The position numbers and the translations under genes are program-made. This document shows, in pieces, positions 1-11,728 of a DNA stretch of 64,000 nt (the stretch's first letter is position 1; every line of letters starts with the position of its first letter). The notes under the pieces were generated by a model. The model made no database searches. It worked only from the letters and a program-made list of their open reading frames with translations, and had not been told where the DNA came from. The DNA is from Plotosus lineatus (Eukaryota; Chordata; Actinopteri; Siluriformes; Plotosidae): contig CM045745.1 in assembly GCA_024760905.1 (NCBI GenBank), positions 15,878,782 through 15,942,781 of the forward strand. Direction: 5' to 3'.

Positions 1-649
1 GTTGAGTAAACATGGGCAAGTACATGATAAACAAAAGCTAAACCGCGATTAGCTCCTGTTGAACTCAGGCCTGTACACTAAAGTGCACGTGTGTAATCTC
101 CTGCTATTTATTCGTGCAGTTGGTGTTTATTTGTGTGTTTGAGAGCTTTGCTTTCCCCTAGAGGAGAGCACTGTGTCTCCATGTCTCCTGTATAAATGTC
201 CTAATGCTGGTCTACATGATTTCAGGGCACTCTGTATATTGCTGGAGAAAAATCAAGCCACTCCTCAGTCTTCATTACAAAAAGAGGGGATTCTTGTGTT
301 CTCTTATACATATACACTGACACACACACCCCTTCTGAGACTTCCCCGCCGTAATTATTTCCATATGTCTTAAATTATATGAAACAGCTCGAAGCTGCTG
401 GTTTGAGCAGAATGTAAAGGCTTCTTTCTTCTTTTTTTTTTCTGTTCTCACCCCTCTCCACGTCTCTCTGACTCTTACTACGCTATGATCCACACTCCTC
501 CCCCCTAAGTTTCAGAACTAAAACACAATCCCTTATTCAGTAGAGGAAATCTGCTTAAAGGCTGCGTAACTGTAGAATTAAAGGACTCTGACCTCTACTG
601 GCCAGTGCAGTGGATGCAACAGGGTCACATATTTTCCCTTCACTGTTGT

Positions 650-835
650 GATGACGACTTTTGTCAGGAGTAACTGCAATAGCTGTCAGCGTGTTTCTGC
701 CTTGCGATGGCCTGGTGAGCTGTCCAGGGTGAACTCTGCGCTCGCCTAGACTTGGCTAAGATGGGCACCGGCTTCCCCATGACCCTAATTAGGATTAAAC
801 GGTTCAGAAAATTAATGAATGAATGTTGTGATGAC
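650..835 (+). mobile_element. SINE-1 3' half, ATGAATGA-type tail
   Basis: Starts in the late body (GACTTTTGTCAGGAGTAACT, GTCAGCGTGTTTCTGCC) and ends GGATTAAACGGTTCAGAAAA TTAATGAATGAATG. Confidence 0.75.
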
Positions 836-1601
836 TAACTGAATGAGATTTAATTTCACCTCATCATCATCATCATCCTCATCATCATCATCATCATCAT
901 CATCATCCCATGCAGGAGAACTGAACTCCATAAGCCCCCCCCTATCTCCGTCCCTTTCTCTACCTGTTGTTGTTCGAAAAATGTGCTAAAAATGCACCAA
1001 GACATCAGCGAAAACCGGTGAAAAAGACAGTAGTCCAGACAACACAGCTAATACAGCAGAACAAAGTAAGACGCTGACTCGGAAAATAAATCTTAAGATA
1101 AATACAATTTGTATTTGATAGAATGTGGTTTAGTTGCACTTCCCTTGAAATCATAAAATCATTAAAGAAAGTGCACCTTATGGAATAGACCAATTGCTCC
1201 TAACCATCAACAGCTATTTATAACTAAATCCTACATGGGCTTTCCAGGAGCAGACGTGCTTCAGGGCATGCCTGGGGCCAGCTATCCCAAAGGTCTTAGG
1301 GAAGCAGGAAGAATTAGGGCTTTGCCCTGGCCTATGTTTGTGTTATTGTTGTGAGTGTTGTTTTAGTGTTAGAAGCCCCAGGCCAGCAAACGACTCTCCT
1401 CATGTAGCTTTAGTGATGGATTAGTTCAAGAGCTGAGTCTTATTGGCATAAATCCTAGAACAGCTTCCAAGTGTGCTGAGGGGGAAATTTCCATCACAGA
1501 CATAATGGAGACGCAAGCAAGGAATTCATCAATGACACATTTGTCCAGAAAGGTGATGGTGTCTACCAACATTCAGTCACTCTATAGCATACATCTGTGC
1601 T

Positions 1602-1641
1602 GATATATATATATATATCTATATATCTATATATATCTATA

Positions 1642-1724
<83 letters not shown>
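1602..1724. repeat. AT/ATCT microsatellite
   Basis: Mostly AT dinucleotides with a CT-rich interruption at 1636-1657. Confidence 0.95.
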
Positions 1725-1726
<2 letters not shown>

Positions 1727-1917
1727 TCATTTATTTATTATTAGAGGATTTTTATGCAAAACGTTGTTTTATACGCTCTTGTGCAGTAATAACATTTCAA
1801 GACACTGAAGCTTGGACCTGAAGATAAGTTTGTAGAGTTCTGCTTCAACTTTTAGATGTTGGTGATTTTCTTCATATGAGCTGATCATGCCATATTTTAT
1901 ATATAGTTTTTATATAT

Positions 1918-2178
1918 AGATTGAGATGGTTCGGACTTGTACAGAGGAGGGATAGTGAGTATATTGGTAGTAGGATGCTGAGGTTGGCACTACCAGGCAG
2001 AAGACCCAGAGGAAGACCAAAGAGATGATTCATGGATGTGGTGAAGGAGGACATGAAGGCAGTTGGTGTAAGAGAAGAATATGTAAAGGATAGGGTGAGA
2101 TGGAGGCAGATGATTCGCTGTGGCGACCCCTGAAGGGAACAGCCAAAAGGAAAAGAAGACGAAGAAGAAGAAGAAACT
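1918..2178 (+). mobile_element. 5'-truncated RTE LINE fragment (3' 260 bp)
   Basis: Starts within RLRWFGHVQRRDSEYIG-RMLR and runs to the 3' tail (CTGTGGCGACCCCTGAAGGG followed by AACAGCCAAAAGGAAAAGAAG and GAA repeats). Its right side abuts a Tc1-like transposase remnant on the opposite strand, so it probably inserted into that older element. Confidence 0.85.
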
Positions 2179-2440
2179 TTAACTGTATTTTCATATTTTT
2201 GATAGAGCAACTTTGAGTCCTTTTTGTCCTGCTGCATCAACCCATTTCTCTTGAGATTTAGTTCACAGACAGATCTGATACGTTCCTTTAGACTGAACTA
2301 CTATCATTCAAAATTCATTGTTTTATTAATGATGGTGAGCTGTCCTGCTCCAGATGACAAACTATAGTGCTACCACCACCGTGTTTCTCAGATTTACAGA
2401 TGATGAAGGCAGTGATTTTTCTTCTTCAAACAAAATTCTG
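2179..2440 (-). mobile_element. Tc1-like transposase relic
   Basis: The minus strand reads KHGGGSTIV (about 2362-2392), the conserved K/RHGGGSVMVWG box of Tc1 transposases. About 150 bp further comes LMQQDKKDSK (near 2208-2240), matching the FQQDNDPKHTSK box with the second catalytic aspartate. Internal stops are present. It ends abruptly where the RTE 3' fragment begins. Confidence 0.6.
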
Positions 2441-2778
2441 TTTGGATCTCGTGTGAGCTTATAATAAGATATTTATCTAACTGTACACAGGCAGAGGTAA
2501 AGGGGAGTGTTTTTATTTTGCAACCCTACCATGTAAATTATTATTGTTCAGTCTTTTCCTGATGATATGTGAGAGGGCCTTTCATTAATTAAAAGTTAGC
2601 ATGTGCTTTTGGAGTGATCCTTGTTGGTTAACCACTCCTGGTGAGGGTTGAAGTGGTCTTGACTTTCTTCCATCTGTCTGACTGTATGGGGCTAAAACTG
2701 TTTTGTAACCTTTTCCATTTTAGTGAGCATCAACTACTCTTTTACTGAAGTTCTTTGAAATTGACATGCCATGATATA

Positions 2779-3235
2779 CAGGAATCCCTCACTTTCCGCG
2801 GTTAATGAGGACACACACCCCCCACACGCACGAATGCTGATTTCCACGAAGTAGGACCCCCCTCCCCCTGACTGACGTATACTGTACATACATATTCAAT
2901 GCTATAAATGCTTACAATAACAATTAAACATTCAAAAATAATGCATAACACATAAATAAAATATAAATACACACACATACAAATGCAATCGTGCACACAC
3001 TCAGATGCGCACCTCACATAAAAATGTAAGTAGTTTTGTTGGGTTGTTTTTTTTTTTGTTTGTTTGTCTGAGAGGTTTTTTTGCATAATTAGCCTTGTTT
3101 TGCAGCATTTTCCTTAACTTTTTCCCTATTTTCCCTTAATTTCCTTATTTTATTATTTTTCTATTAATATTTTTGAAAAACCAGTAATGCACTCAAGCTG
3201 CAGAAACTGTAGCAGGAGGTAGAGCGGGATCACTG
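2779..3235. mobile_element. Tigger-like MITE, second family
   Basis: 457 bp between CAGGAATCCCTCACTTTCCG and rc GAGCGGGATCACTG, TA flanks. The interior has ACAATAACAATTAAACATTC and CCTTGTTTTGCAGCATTTTC, shared with 31266, 57735 and 60295. Confidence 0.85.
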
Positions 3236-3532
3236 TACTTCCACCTTCTTTGTTATTTAATTACAGAGGTGTGTCCATGTAACACCTGATTGTCATCCCA
3301 TTGATTAAAAACACCCCATTCTATGTATACCTTCAAATTAGATGCTAATCATGAAGCTTCACATACTTTTGTCACTCACAGATGTTATATTGGATTGCTT
3401 TCCTCAAAAGATAAATAACTAACTGGATTAATGTATATATTATTAATTGTATTATCTCCTTTTAGGACTTGTGTGAAAATCTAATGATGTTTTAGATCAT
3501 GTTTATGGAGTTTTTATGCAGATATTAGGTAC

Positions 3533-3534
<2 letters not shown>

Positions 3535-3612
<78 letters not shown>
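3535..3612. repeat. AT microsatellite
   Basis: Almost pure AT dinucleotides. Confidence 0.95.
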
Positions 3613-3620
<8 letters not shown>

Positions 3621-4107
3621 GACACTGCAGTCTGTGTAACATGGCTAGCATGGCTCTAGCCTGCTACAGGCCTCTGAGTAGATAAGGCCTTCTTTGTGTA
3701 TCTGAGACAGGCTGACTAATTAGTGATAATTAGTGGGGCTTGCATGAGGCCCCAGGCCTGCAGGATTAAGCAGACTGATTACACTTCCCTGACCCCTTAA
3801 TGGGACAGGTGTGTCAGAGAAACCTGAACCCATGTCAGCCTGGATGGAATCAGACAGAAAAAGAGTCATTTTGGCCCTGGACAAAAGGACAGCCTGGAGG
3901 ACAGCAGATTCACAATATCCTGGTAGTGAGTTGATATCTGTGTCCACAGTGGGATGGGATAAGACAGAGAGAATAAAATTTACTTCTCAGTCTCCAGCTG
4001 GCTGCTATCGTTTTTCTTTCAGGCCTTATTCCAGAAATCCGATGCTGCTTTCTGGCCTTCTGTATTGATCCAAACAGGCTGGGTGTGTGATTAAGAGCAT
4101 GTAGAAA

Positions 4108-4110
<3 letters not shown>

Positions 4111-4143
<33 letters not shown>

Positions 4144-4144
4144 T

Positions 4145-4189
<45 letters not shown>
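4111..4189. repeat. GT microsatellite
   Basis: GT dinucleotides with two interruptions. Confidence 0.95.
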
Positions 4190-4190
<1 letters not shown>

Positions 4191-4473
4191 AATCTGTTTG
4201 GAGATAGAGTCAGAGATAGAGTCACAGATTTTCTAATTGTTTCCACTCTACTGGAAAGTTCAGACCTGGCCATGTGAATGGACTATTTTCATCCTTGTTA
4301 ATAGTTTTGTTTGTACCTGTCCTCAATAATTTTCGGCAAATTTATTTGGATTCAAAATATATGAACGACAAACTAGAGGCCTGATATAAAAACATTCCGA
4401 TAAAGCAGTTACTAAGGAAATGTAGCAATACAACAATAAATGCAACTCATCTAAATTCATGGTAATGTATGTA

Positions 4474-5027
4474 CAGTATGCCCTTGACCATTCGCGGTTC
4501 AGCGCTCGCGCCATTGAATTATTACGGATTGGCGACAAACCCGGAAGTAACTGGAACGTGATTCAAATTTAGCCAGTGGCTGAGAGCTTTTGTTTCTCCC
4601 TCCTGCTGATTGGTTGCAGATGATGTGTACACCTGTTTCTCCCCCCTTCGCTCACATGTCATCAACGTGATTGCTTGATTTGTGAATTCATGTTTTTTTA
4701 ATGTGTTTTTTTTTATTATTATTTAAGCCCTATGATGTCACTCAAACACCCTGCGTCTTCTCGAGTTTCTGGTAAGGAGCCTAAGCGCTTTATTTATTAA
4801 TAAATATCACATTGCAAAATTAAAAAGTTTTAATTAATCATTACTACATGTGACTGCATTATTACTGTATTAATGATGAAGACTGTCTATAGAATGTGTT
4901 TAAAAAGCATATTTTAGTGTATGTAATATCATACATAGGCTTTTAAAACCGCGTCAATAAGTCACGGATTTTCATGATCGGTGGGACGAGCTGAAACCGA
5001 ACCACTGCAAAAAACGGGGGCCGACTG
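4474..5027. mobile_element. Tigger/pogo-like MITE
   Basis: 554 bp between CAGTATGCCCTTGACCATTC and rc AACGGGGGCCGACTG, TA at both sides. No transposase is visible. Confidence 0.75.
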
Positions 5028-5104
5028 TAATTTGTTGAACTACGCACTTGTACCCACACGCCGCATCTCTGATCACTCACCTGTTTAAATGTAACAAACT
5101 AACT

Positions 5105-5444
5105 TTTTTTCTTAATTCGGCTTTTTGCCTTTCTCGGGAGTCGCCACAGTGAATCATCTGATTCGCACGTTTGATTTGGCAGAGGTTTTTACGTCGGATG
5201 CCCTTCCTGTCACAACCATTTTTAGCAAGGGACAGAAACACGCTGACGACTTTGCAGCTTCTCTTTACGAAAGTCAGCAATGGTTCTTTTACATGCCTCT
5301 CACCATAGACAGTGAGAGACATGGCCCGCCTTTGATAACCCAGTTAGCTGCATTGGGGGGGACAGTGACAACCCTGTGGGGACTCGAACCCCCAACCTTA
5401 GGACCAGCGATCCTGCGCCCTGTCCACTAGACCACCACTACCCA
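5105..5444 (-). mobile_element. SINE-1, full length, RTE-derived tail
   Basis: A tRNA-derived SINE read on the minus strand. The head (near 5370-5444) has an A-box-like TGGTCTAGTGG and a B-box-like GGTTCGAGTCC-type motif (here GGGGTTCGAGTCCCC). A conserved body follows (CTGGGTTATCAAAG, GTCTCTCACTGTCTATGGTG, AAGAACCATTGCTGACTTTC). Last comes a tail matching first the RTE 5' end (GTGACAGGAAGGGCATCCGA) and then its 3' end (CAGATGATTCACTGTGGCGA). A perfect 20-bp target-site duplication flanks it (5085-5104 and 5445-5464). Confidence 0.9.
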
Positions 5445-5484
5445 TTAAATGTAACAAACTAACTAACCAGCTGAATTCCTTGAA

Positions 5485-5486
<2 letters not shown>

Positions 5487-5549
<63 letters not shown>
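5487..5549. repeat. GT microsatellite beside cyp26b1 exon 2
   Basis: Pure GT array ending 55 bp downstream of the exon 2 donor. Confidence 0.95.
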
Positions 5550-5551
<2 letters not shown>

Positions 5552-5603
5552 AATGTGTTCATGTGCTTGCACTCTGGATGTGGTTCTGAGAAAGTGAGCT
5601 CAC

Positions 5604-5828
5604 CTTTCTCTTCTTGCGGTGGATATCTCCAATAGAGTTGGCCAGGCTGTTGGGTCCAAGCAGAGTGCTCGTGCTCTGGGGCCAGTCCACACTCACCAAA
5701 GTGTGCTCGCCCATTAGCACCTTGCGTACATTCTCTGCTCCTGTCACTCGGATCACAGGACGGCCCAGCAAATGAGTTTTAAACACGTTCCCATACTTTT
5801 GCCTCCTTGAAGCGTGGAACCCTGCACC
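5604..5828 (-). CDS. cyp26b1: cyp26b1 coding exon 2
   Basis: Encodes 75 residues (143 with exon 1), from [20 protein letters not shown] to [11 protein letters not shown]. The acceptor AG is at 5830-5829 and the donor GTGAGC follows 5604; both junctions are phase 0, so exon 1 joins cleanly. Seen: the CYP26 signatures [31 protein letters not shown] and [16 protein letters not shown]. These lie in the substrate-proximal N-terminal part of the fold (B helix and B-C loop, then start of the C helix). The haem-binding cysteine, I helix and ExxR motif belong to later exons, for which no match exists between 1 and 5603. Intron 2 is therefore at least 5.6 kb and the gene is cut by the window edge. No frameshift or stop is present, and the exon looks functional. 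Confidence 0.95.
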
Positions 5829-6449
5829 CTTCATGGAAGAGGAGGGGACATGATGGTTAGGAACAATTCTTTCTGAATAACAGACTGTACATAATATGAA
5901 GCATTTTATTCCACAAACTAAAACTTTATGTCATGAGCTGTAGTGGGTTTCAATGTACAGTAATTCCTATTTTGAAAGCACATGCTTCCATGTGTATTTG
6001 CTAAATAGGTTCAGCAAGGCCCCTTAAAATGAACAAGTTTGATTGCCCTGTCCTCCCCATCATAATATAAACTGGAGGCTTTTGAAAAGCCATTAGCACA
6101 ATATTATGGCGCATATGAAGTGTTAGCACTAATACCTTTTTAGAGCAGAGCGGATTTAACCCCAAAGGTCACTGTGCAGTGGCTTCTGTTTTGCAAAGCT
6201 GCAAAGGTTCAGTTTGTAGTAGACGCTCTGTAAGTGGATTAGTTGGCGTGATTAGCAGTAAAAGGCTCAAGTTTAGCCCCTGATATCACAGGAGAGAAGT
6301 GAGCTCATGTGTACTTGTGTCAGTGGGCCAGTCATCCAATGCATCCTGGAAATTTCTACTGTGGTCTAAGATTCCGGCACAGAAACCCTGTTTATCGAAA
6401 TGATTGCCGTCAGTGTTCAGACCTGTAGTTATCAAAAACATAACAAGAT

Positions 6450-7212
6450 CTTACACGCCCATTTCACTGGACTACGGCATGCAAGGATCGTGTAGCGGAA
6501 AGGCGTGGAATGCAGTCTACAGAAGAGTTTTGGCATTTTTAAAAGGAAAACGGGTGAAAATCCTACGGAAAAGTGGAAATTCTTATACGCCCATTTCACT
6601 GGACTACGGTATGCAAGGATCTTGTAGCGAAAAGGCGCGGAACGCAGTCTACAGAAGAGCGTCGGCATTTTTAAATGGAAAACAGGTGAAAATCCTACGG
6701 AAAAGTGGAAATTCTTATACGCCCATGGACTACGGCATGCAAGGATCGTGTAGCGGAAAGGTGTGGAATGCAGTCTACAGAAGAGTTTTGGCATTTTTAC
6801 ACGGAAAATGCGTGAAAATCCTACGGAAAAGTGGAAATTCTTATACGCCCATGGACTACGGCATGCAAGGATCGTGTAGCGGAAAGGTGTGGAATGCAGT
6901 CTACAGAAGAGTTTTGGCATTTTTACACGGAAAATGCGTGAAAATCCTACGGAAAAGTCGAAGTTCTTACACTCTCGGAACGTTCACAGCATGTGCAGAA
7001 CAGGGTACGGCAAAGTACGCCGAAGTGACCCCACGGAACACTCACGGAATTTTTTGGCCTGCCGGAAGCATACGGAAGTGGAGAAAGACTTGAGGAATGA
7101 CTACGGAATCACACGGAATGACATAGAAGATGAGGGAATAATTGCGGAACGTTTGCGGACGACAACATCTCTGCTTCCGTAAGTCTGCCGCGCTCCAGTG
7201 AAATGGGGGTAT
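6450..7212. mobile_element. Unclassified inverted-repeat element with internal minisatellite
   Basis: The left end CGCCCATTTCACTGGACTAC is the inverse of the right end CGCTCCAGTGAAATGGGGGT. Inside are four tandem units starting near 6452, 6587, 6714 and 6839 (periods 132, 126 and 126), then an ACGGAA-rich segment. A second partial copy with the same right end lies at 43195-43368. No transposase is recognised. Confidence 0.7.
6452..6975. repeat. Minisatellite, four units of 126-132 bp
   Basis: Each unit contains GGCATGCAAGGATCGTGTAG, GGAATGCAGTCTACAGAAGA, and AAAATCCTACGGAAAAGTGG. All unit lengths are multiples of three. This keeps a 229-codon frame open on the plus strand and a 162-codon frame on the minus strand; neither resembles a known protein. 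Confidence 0.85.
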
Positions 7213-8878
7213 TTAACCAGAACCTGACCTCTGAGGTTACTTGGCTTATCTTTGTTTTTTGTTTTACATCTGCTTTTACTGCAATCTAACGTACACTCAG
7301 TGTTGGCTAGATGAAAACATTTACTCTATTACCAGTTAAAAATTTCAAGTACATAATCAGTAATGCAATCTCTGAGATGATTATTAAGCATTATGTATTC
7401 TGGACCACTTCTAAACAAACTTTGACCAGCGTTTCCAGGTTACCTATCTAGTATCTGGTTGCAGTTTGTTTGGACTACAGAATTGCATCAGTTCATCTGA
7501 GACGAGATTGCCAAGATGCTGGATATATTATACATTTCAGGAATTTGGTATCAAATCCACCGCGCAGATGCTGCAAATTGAATTGCTGCTTAGTCTTGCC
7601 ACAAAATGCCCTTTCCGCGTTATTTCCCACGCTATCGCATGAATAGTGACAAATCGGTACTGTTCACATTATACACAATTACTTCAATAATAACCCTCAG
7701 GTACTCATTGTATGTCCATGTAGTTGTAGTTAGTAGCTATTACATAGTTGGCGAGTCATTGAGAGGGATCCCAAATGGAGAGATTAGAAAAGGGCACGCA
7801 TCAGGAAGTACAACAGAGAAGAGCTTCTTGGCGATGGGCCAGCTTGTCTTGAATGGCCGTAATAATCAAAGTAATAGCTAACGCTAGTGCGGGGTGCGGC
7901 CAGAGGAAAATAATTGCGGTGCAATTAAGGCTTTTTCAGACAGCTTCAGTGATGTGAAGCAGAACAGTCCTGCACACAATTAGGCCCAAGCCCTATTCAA
8001 ACTGGATTAGTTGTAGACGGGAATGTTGGGTAAAACATTATGACGTTTATTACTGTGTATCTCTGGAATTGATGTCCAGTCTTACTCTGTTATGAGAGTC
8101 GTTTTTAAAGACTGGGCATTTGCATTTCTCTGAAAGTTTCATATCGCATCCAAATGCTTTTTAAATTAGAAACTGTCAAAAGTTTAGACATACAACAATA
8201 AGATGTGTATTACATTTAAACTGTTAGGTTTTGGTCAGTTCTTGTATTCTCTGCACAGGTGCAACCCTCATATCGGACATGTTATGGGCATCCGAACAAA
8301 TAACTGTAAAGCTGGGGTTGGTAACTTTTCATCTGTATACTGTATACCACATTTTGTGTTGGATGAAATGTTCTTTACAATCTGACAGATTTTTGGAAGG
8401 ACCTCAGAGGGCTGAGAAGGGATTACAGCGTACCATGATGGGAGATGCTACTTTCAAATTTTGCGAGTTTTCCAGATTGCCAACCCCAACCTTAAAATAT
8501 ACTTTCAAACTTTGTCTCTAAAAAAAAAAACTATAATAACAGTAAAAATAATCACAGTACTGTATGTTAGTATGAAATTGTAACCTTCATCATTACTTCA
8601 CAAATATACCGCATATCCAGAAAAGCTATCCCGGTTGAATAGTGCTTAATATTTACTCGTGATACAATAAGCGACACAAACAAGAACAGTTCTCTCTGAA
8701 TCCTGAACTGGAAGGATTTGATATGGTGTATAATTGTGGATGCTGAACAAAAGTTCTATCTTAAACGAGCGTGAATAAGGACCTATGACAGAGGTTCTTG
8801 CTCTTTATAATGCACAGTAATTGACTGCAGCCCTTGGGATTTCTGCAGCACACATAAAGACCCACTGTAACCTCAAGA

Positions 8879-8892
8879 GCACACACACACAT

Positions 8893-8937
<45 letters not shown>
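8879..8937. repeat. AC microsatellite
   Basis: AC dinucleotides with one ATGC interruption. Confidence 0.95.
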
Positions 8938-8938
<1 letters not shown>

Positions 8939-9367
8939 GCACTCATACTGGTCCAACAGCAGGGAGCTTAGTTGGAGTTGTTTGCGAGCCTTGCCCCTCC
9001 TCCATCCCTAATGCAAGATTTGTGACCTGTTTCTTATAGCATGCAGCACACAGATGCTTCTTTTGGACGGATAATTTTAGCTGCATGGAGAACTTTTTCT
9101 CTCGCTTGTTTGGCTGATAGAGAGGGTTGGCCTGAGTACATTTCACCTCAGTACACTGGCACCGACGCGCTGACTTGAGTACATGTTTACGTGGGCATTT
9201 TATCCCGATTATATTTAAAAAGCAAAACTGTGGTGTGGACACGAAAAGAAATATATTTATGTGCATTTTGCATAATTAACATAAAGTTGTGTGTTTATCA
9301 GATTCAAAGACGAGTGAACAGTTGCATGATTGCAGTGTACATTAAATTTCCTTTTGGAACTTGTATA

Positions 9368-10122
9368 CAGTGGTACCTCACCTTATGAAATTATTCCGTT
9401 CCAGCACCTTTTTCTTAACCTGGATTTTTCGTAAATTGAACCGCATTTTACGTGTAAAACGCATGATTCGTTCCAAGGCTCCCAATACTTCCCCTAAACC
9501 CTTTAAAAATGATAAAAGTATACCTTTTAAGACCTCCTTCTGCTTCAATATCATACCGATGGTAGACGGGTTTGGCCATATTCCTTTGTGATATCATGAG
9601 CCTGCTTCTGCTTTTCACTCGCACCGGAAATCACATACACACATGTACGCGCGCGCGTGTGTGTGTGTGTGTGTGTGTTTGTTTGTGCGTGCCTGCGTGC
9701 ATGTTGACCATGTCTTCTTAGCAGAGTTATAATCTTACAAATGTTTATGGAAGGTTAAAAGCCTGAGTCAAAAAACAGTAACTCTGTCCTTTACACGAAA
9801 AGCATTATGGGAGACGTAGCTTCATAATAGCCAATGGGAGGGAGCTGCATCATCCCTCCTAGCCAATGGGAGGCCAGCAGGGCGGGATGTTGAGAGATAG
9901 CCAATGGGAGGGAGCTGCGTCATCCCTCCTAGCCAATGGGAGGCCAGCGAGGCAGGATGTTGGAAGATAGCCAATGGGAAAGCAGCTTGTGCATTGTTTG
10001 AATGTTTGAATGGCATGTTTGGCGCGTTTCGTAAGGAGAACTTGTTTCATATACAGAGACAAAAAATTTAGGAAAATGTTTTTCATAACCTGGATTTTTG
10101 GTTTGCTGGTGAGGTACCACTG
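9368..10122 (-). mobile_element. Tigger/pogo-like non-autonomous transposon
   Basis: A 755-bp element bounded by TIRs CAGTGGTACCTCACCTTATG and rc GGTGAGGTACCACTG, with TA on each side (9366-9367 and 10123-10124). Internal GGAACGA/TTCGTAA subterminal repeats are present. The interior has two units of the 70-bp CCAAT minisatellite (about 9830-9985). Orientation is opposite to the 46058 copy. Confidence 0.88.
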
Positions 10123-10899
10123 TATTGTGATTGGGAGATTAACAGCGAGATTTGCTAAATCTGTTTTAGTAGCTGCTCTAACTGAAGCATTTGTGATTGT
10201 TGGACATATTTTGTGCTTGTGTTTTTTTTTTTCTCAATCAATCAAGATCATATCCTGTACAAAAGTTCACTTTACTGTTTCCTTGTTTTCAATAAAGTAT
10301 TTTTAATGTCGTTTTTATTTTTTTCTCCATGATGTAAATATTAGTCTGTTTTGGTGGTTTAGACGTCTCATGATGTTGACTGACAGCTTTTTAATAGAAT
10401 TGTAATTATCAAAGAAGGTTTGGTTCTCCACACAATCAGACCTGGCATTTCAGGAAAGTCCAAATCTAGAATTTCTTCAGAAATTCCACATGCATTCCAA
10501 TGTGATCTAAAGCCTAAGCATTCATGGATCCAGGAATGCTGGAAATTGGTCAGATTCATCCACATGTGCTGATGTAATTACACTGATTACATCGCTAATA
10601 AGTGCTCTTACAGAGTGCAAACCTCCTCCATGACGATGAAATAGCAAAGCATATAGCACTCCCTGCTGGGTCTGCTTTAATACCACACTTTCAGAGAAGT
10701 ATCATGTCTCACAATATTAAAGAAACCTTTAAAAAAGTCCTGGATCTAGAATTTGATCCAGATCACCACCCCAATCTAATCTATTCCCCCTTGTCCGAGG
10801 GCCCACCCCTCGTAGAAATTTAATGAAAATCCACAGATATATTTTGGCATAATCCTGCTCACAATTACATGAACTTAAACAAAAACCTAACCCTTTTGG

Positions 10900-11032
10900 C
10901 CGAGGTATCCATTCATTCAGTTTCCAAGACACTTAGTTCTAATTAGGGTGCAGAGAGGCTGGCACTATCTCAGCTGACTCCAGATGAAGACAGGGTACAC
11001 CCTGAACAGCTCACCAGGTCATTGGATGGCCA

Positions 11033-11069
<37 letters not shown>

Positions 11070-11160
11070 ACCATTCACTCTCACACCCAGGGGCGATTCA
11101 GAACGGCCAGTTAGCTAAATGTACGTGTTTTTAGACTGTGCAAGGAAACCGGACGCTTGG
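10900..11160 (-). mobile_element. SINE-2, 5'-truncated, with AC array
   Basis: The tail (rc of CATTCATTCAGTTTCCAAGA) and body (rc of CCAGTTAGCTAAATGTACGT) are present with an AC microsatellite at 11038-11065. The head is missing. Confidence 0.7.
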
Positions 11161-11643
11161 TGGAGGTAATTAACGGTGTTTTTAGAATTTCGTCATCCAC
11201 ATTCATCACTGATCAGCACTTTTGTTTGAAACAAGGTGTTTTCCATTGCGATCTGGTCATTGTCCTGATTTTCAGGGACTTTTTTTGTTGTTGTTGCTGT
11301 CGTTATGTGTGGACATAATAAACCCATGACTGTTACAGCAATGAAAAGTCAACATTGCTGAAAATGTAATAAAACTATATATTGGATCATATGCCAGAAA
11401 GATGCTTGATGTTTTTCTCAATGCAGAGGGGTATACCTTATTCTTCTTCCATTCACTTCTGGTTTATTTCTGTAAGGTTGTGACCGTATCTCATTTACAG
11501 GAAGGTGTAGATTGAGCAAAATGTGGCCTCAGAAGGTCAATACAAAGCAAAGTCACATCAACAGGATTTGAATTTATGATTCAAAACATAACTAGTGGAA
11601 CTGTGGTTGATGGCTCAGTAAGCAAAGAGTGATGATAATAAAT

Positions 11644-11645
<2 letters not shown>

Positions 11646-11728
<83 letters not shown>

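Larger units (their letters stand above)
1..5603 (-). other. cyp26b1: cyp26b1 intron 2 (partial)
   Basis: Sequence downstream of the exon 2 donor up to the window edge. None of its reading frames matches the conserved Cyp26 exon 3 (the segment starting VF-K-FSHEALESYLP) or later exons. Contents: SINE-1 tail (650-835), AT arrays (1602-1724, 3535-3612), an RTE 3' fragment (1918-2178) next to a Tc1-like relic, two Tigger-like MITEs (2779-3235, 4474-5027), a GT array and a full SINE-1 (5105-5444). Unassigned stretches are 1-650, 836-1600, 2440-2778, 3240-3530 and 3615-4110. Confidence 0.85.

Noticed and set aside
6452..6975. CRISPR-like or phage-type direct repeat array
   Set aside because: Units are contiguous without spacers, and the context is a eukaryotic intron.
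6404..7093. 229-codon and reverse 162-codon repeat proteins
   Set aside because: Not annotated as genes. Openness on both strands follows from unit lengths divisible by three, and no family similarity is seen. Kept only as a finding.
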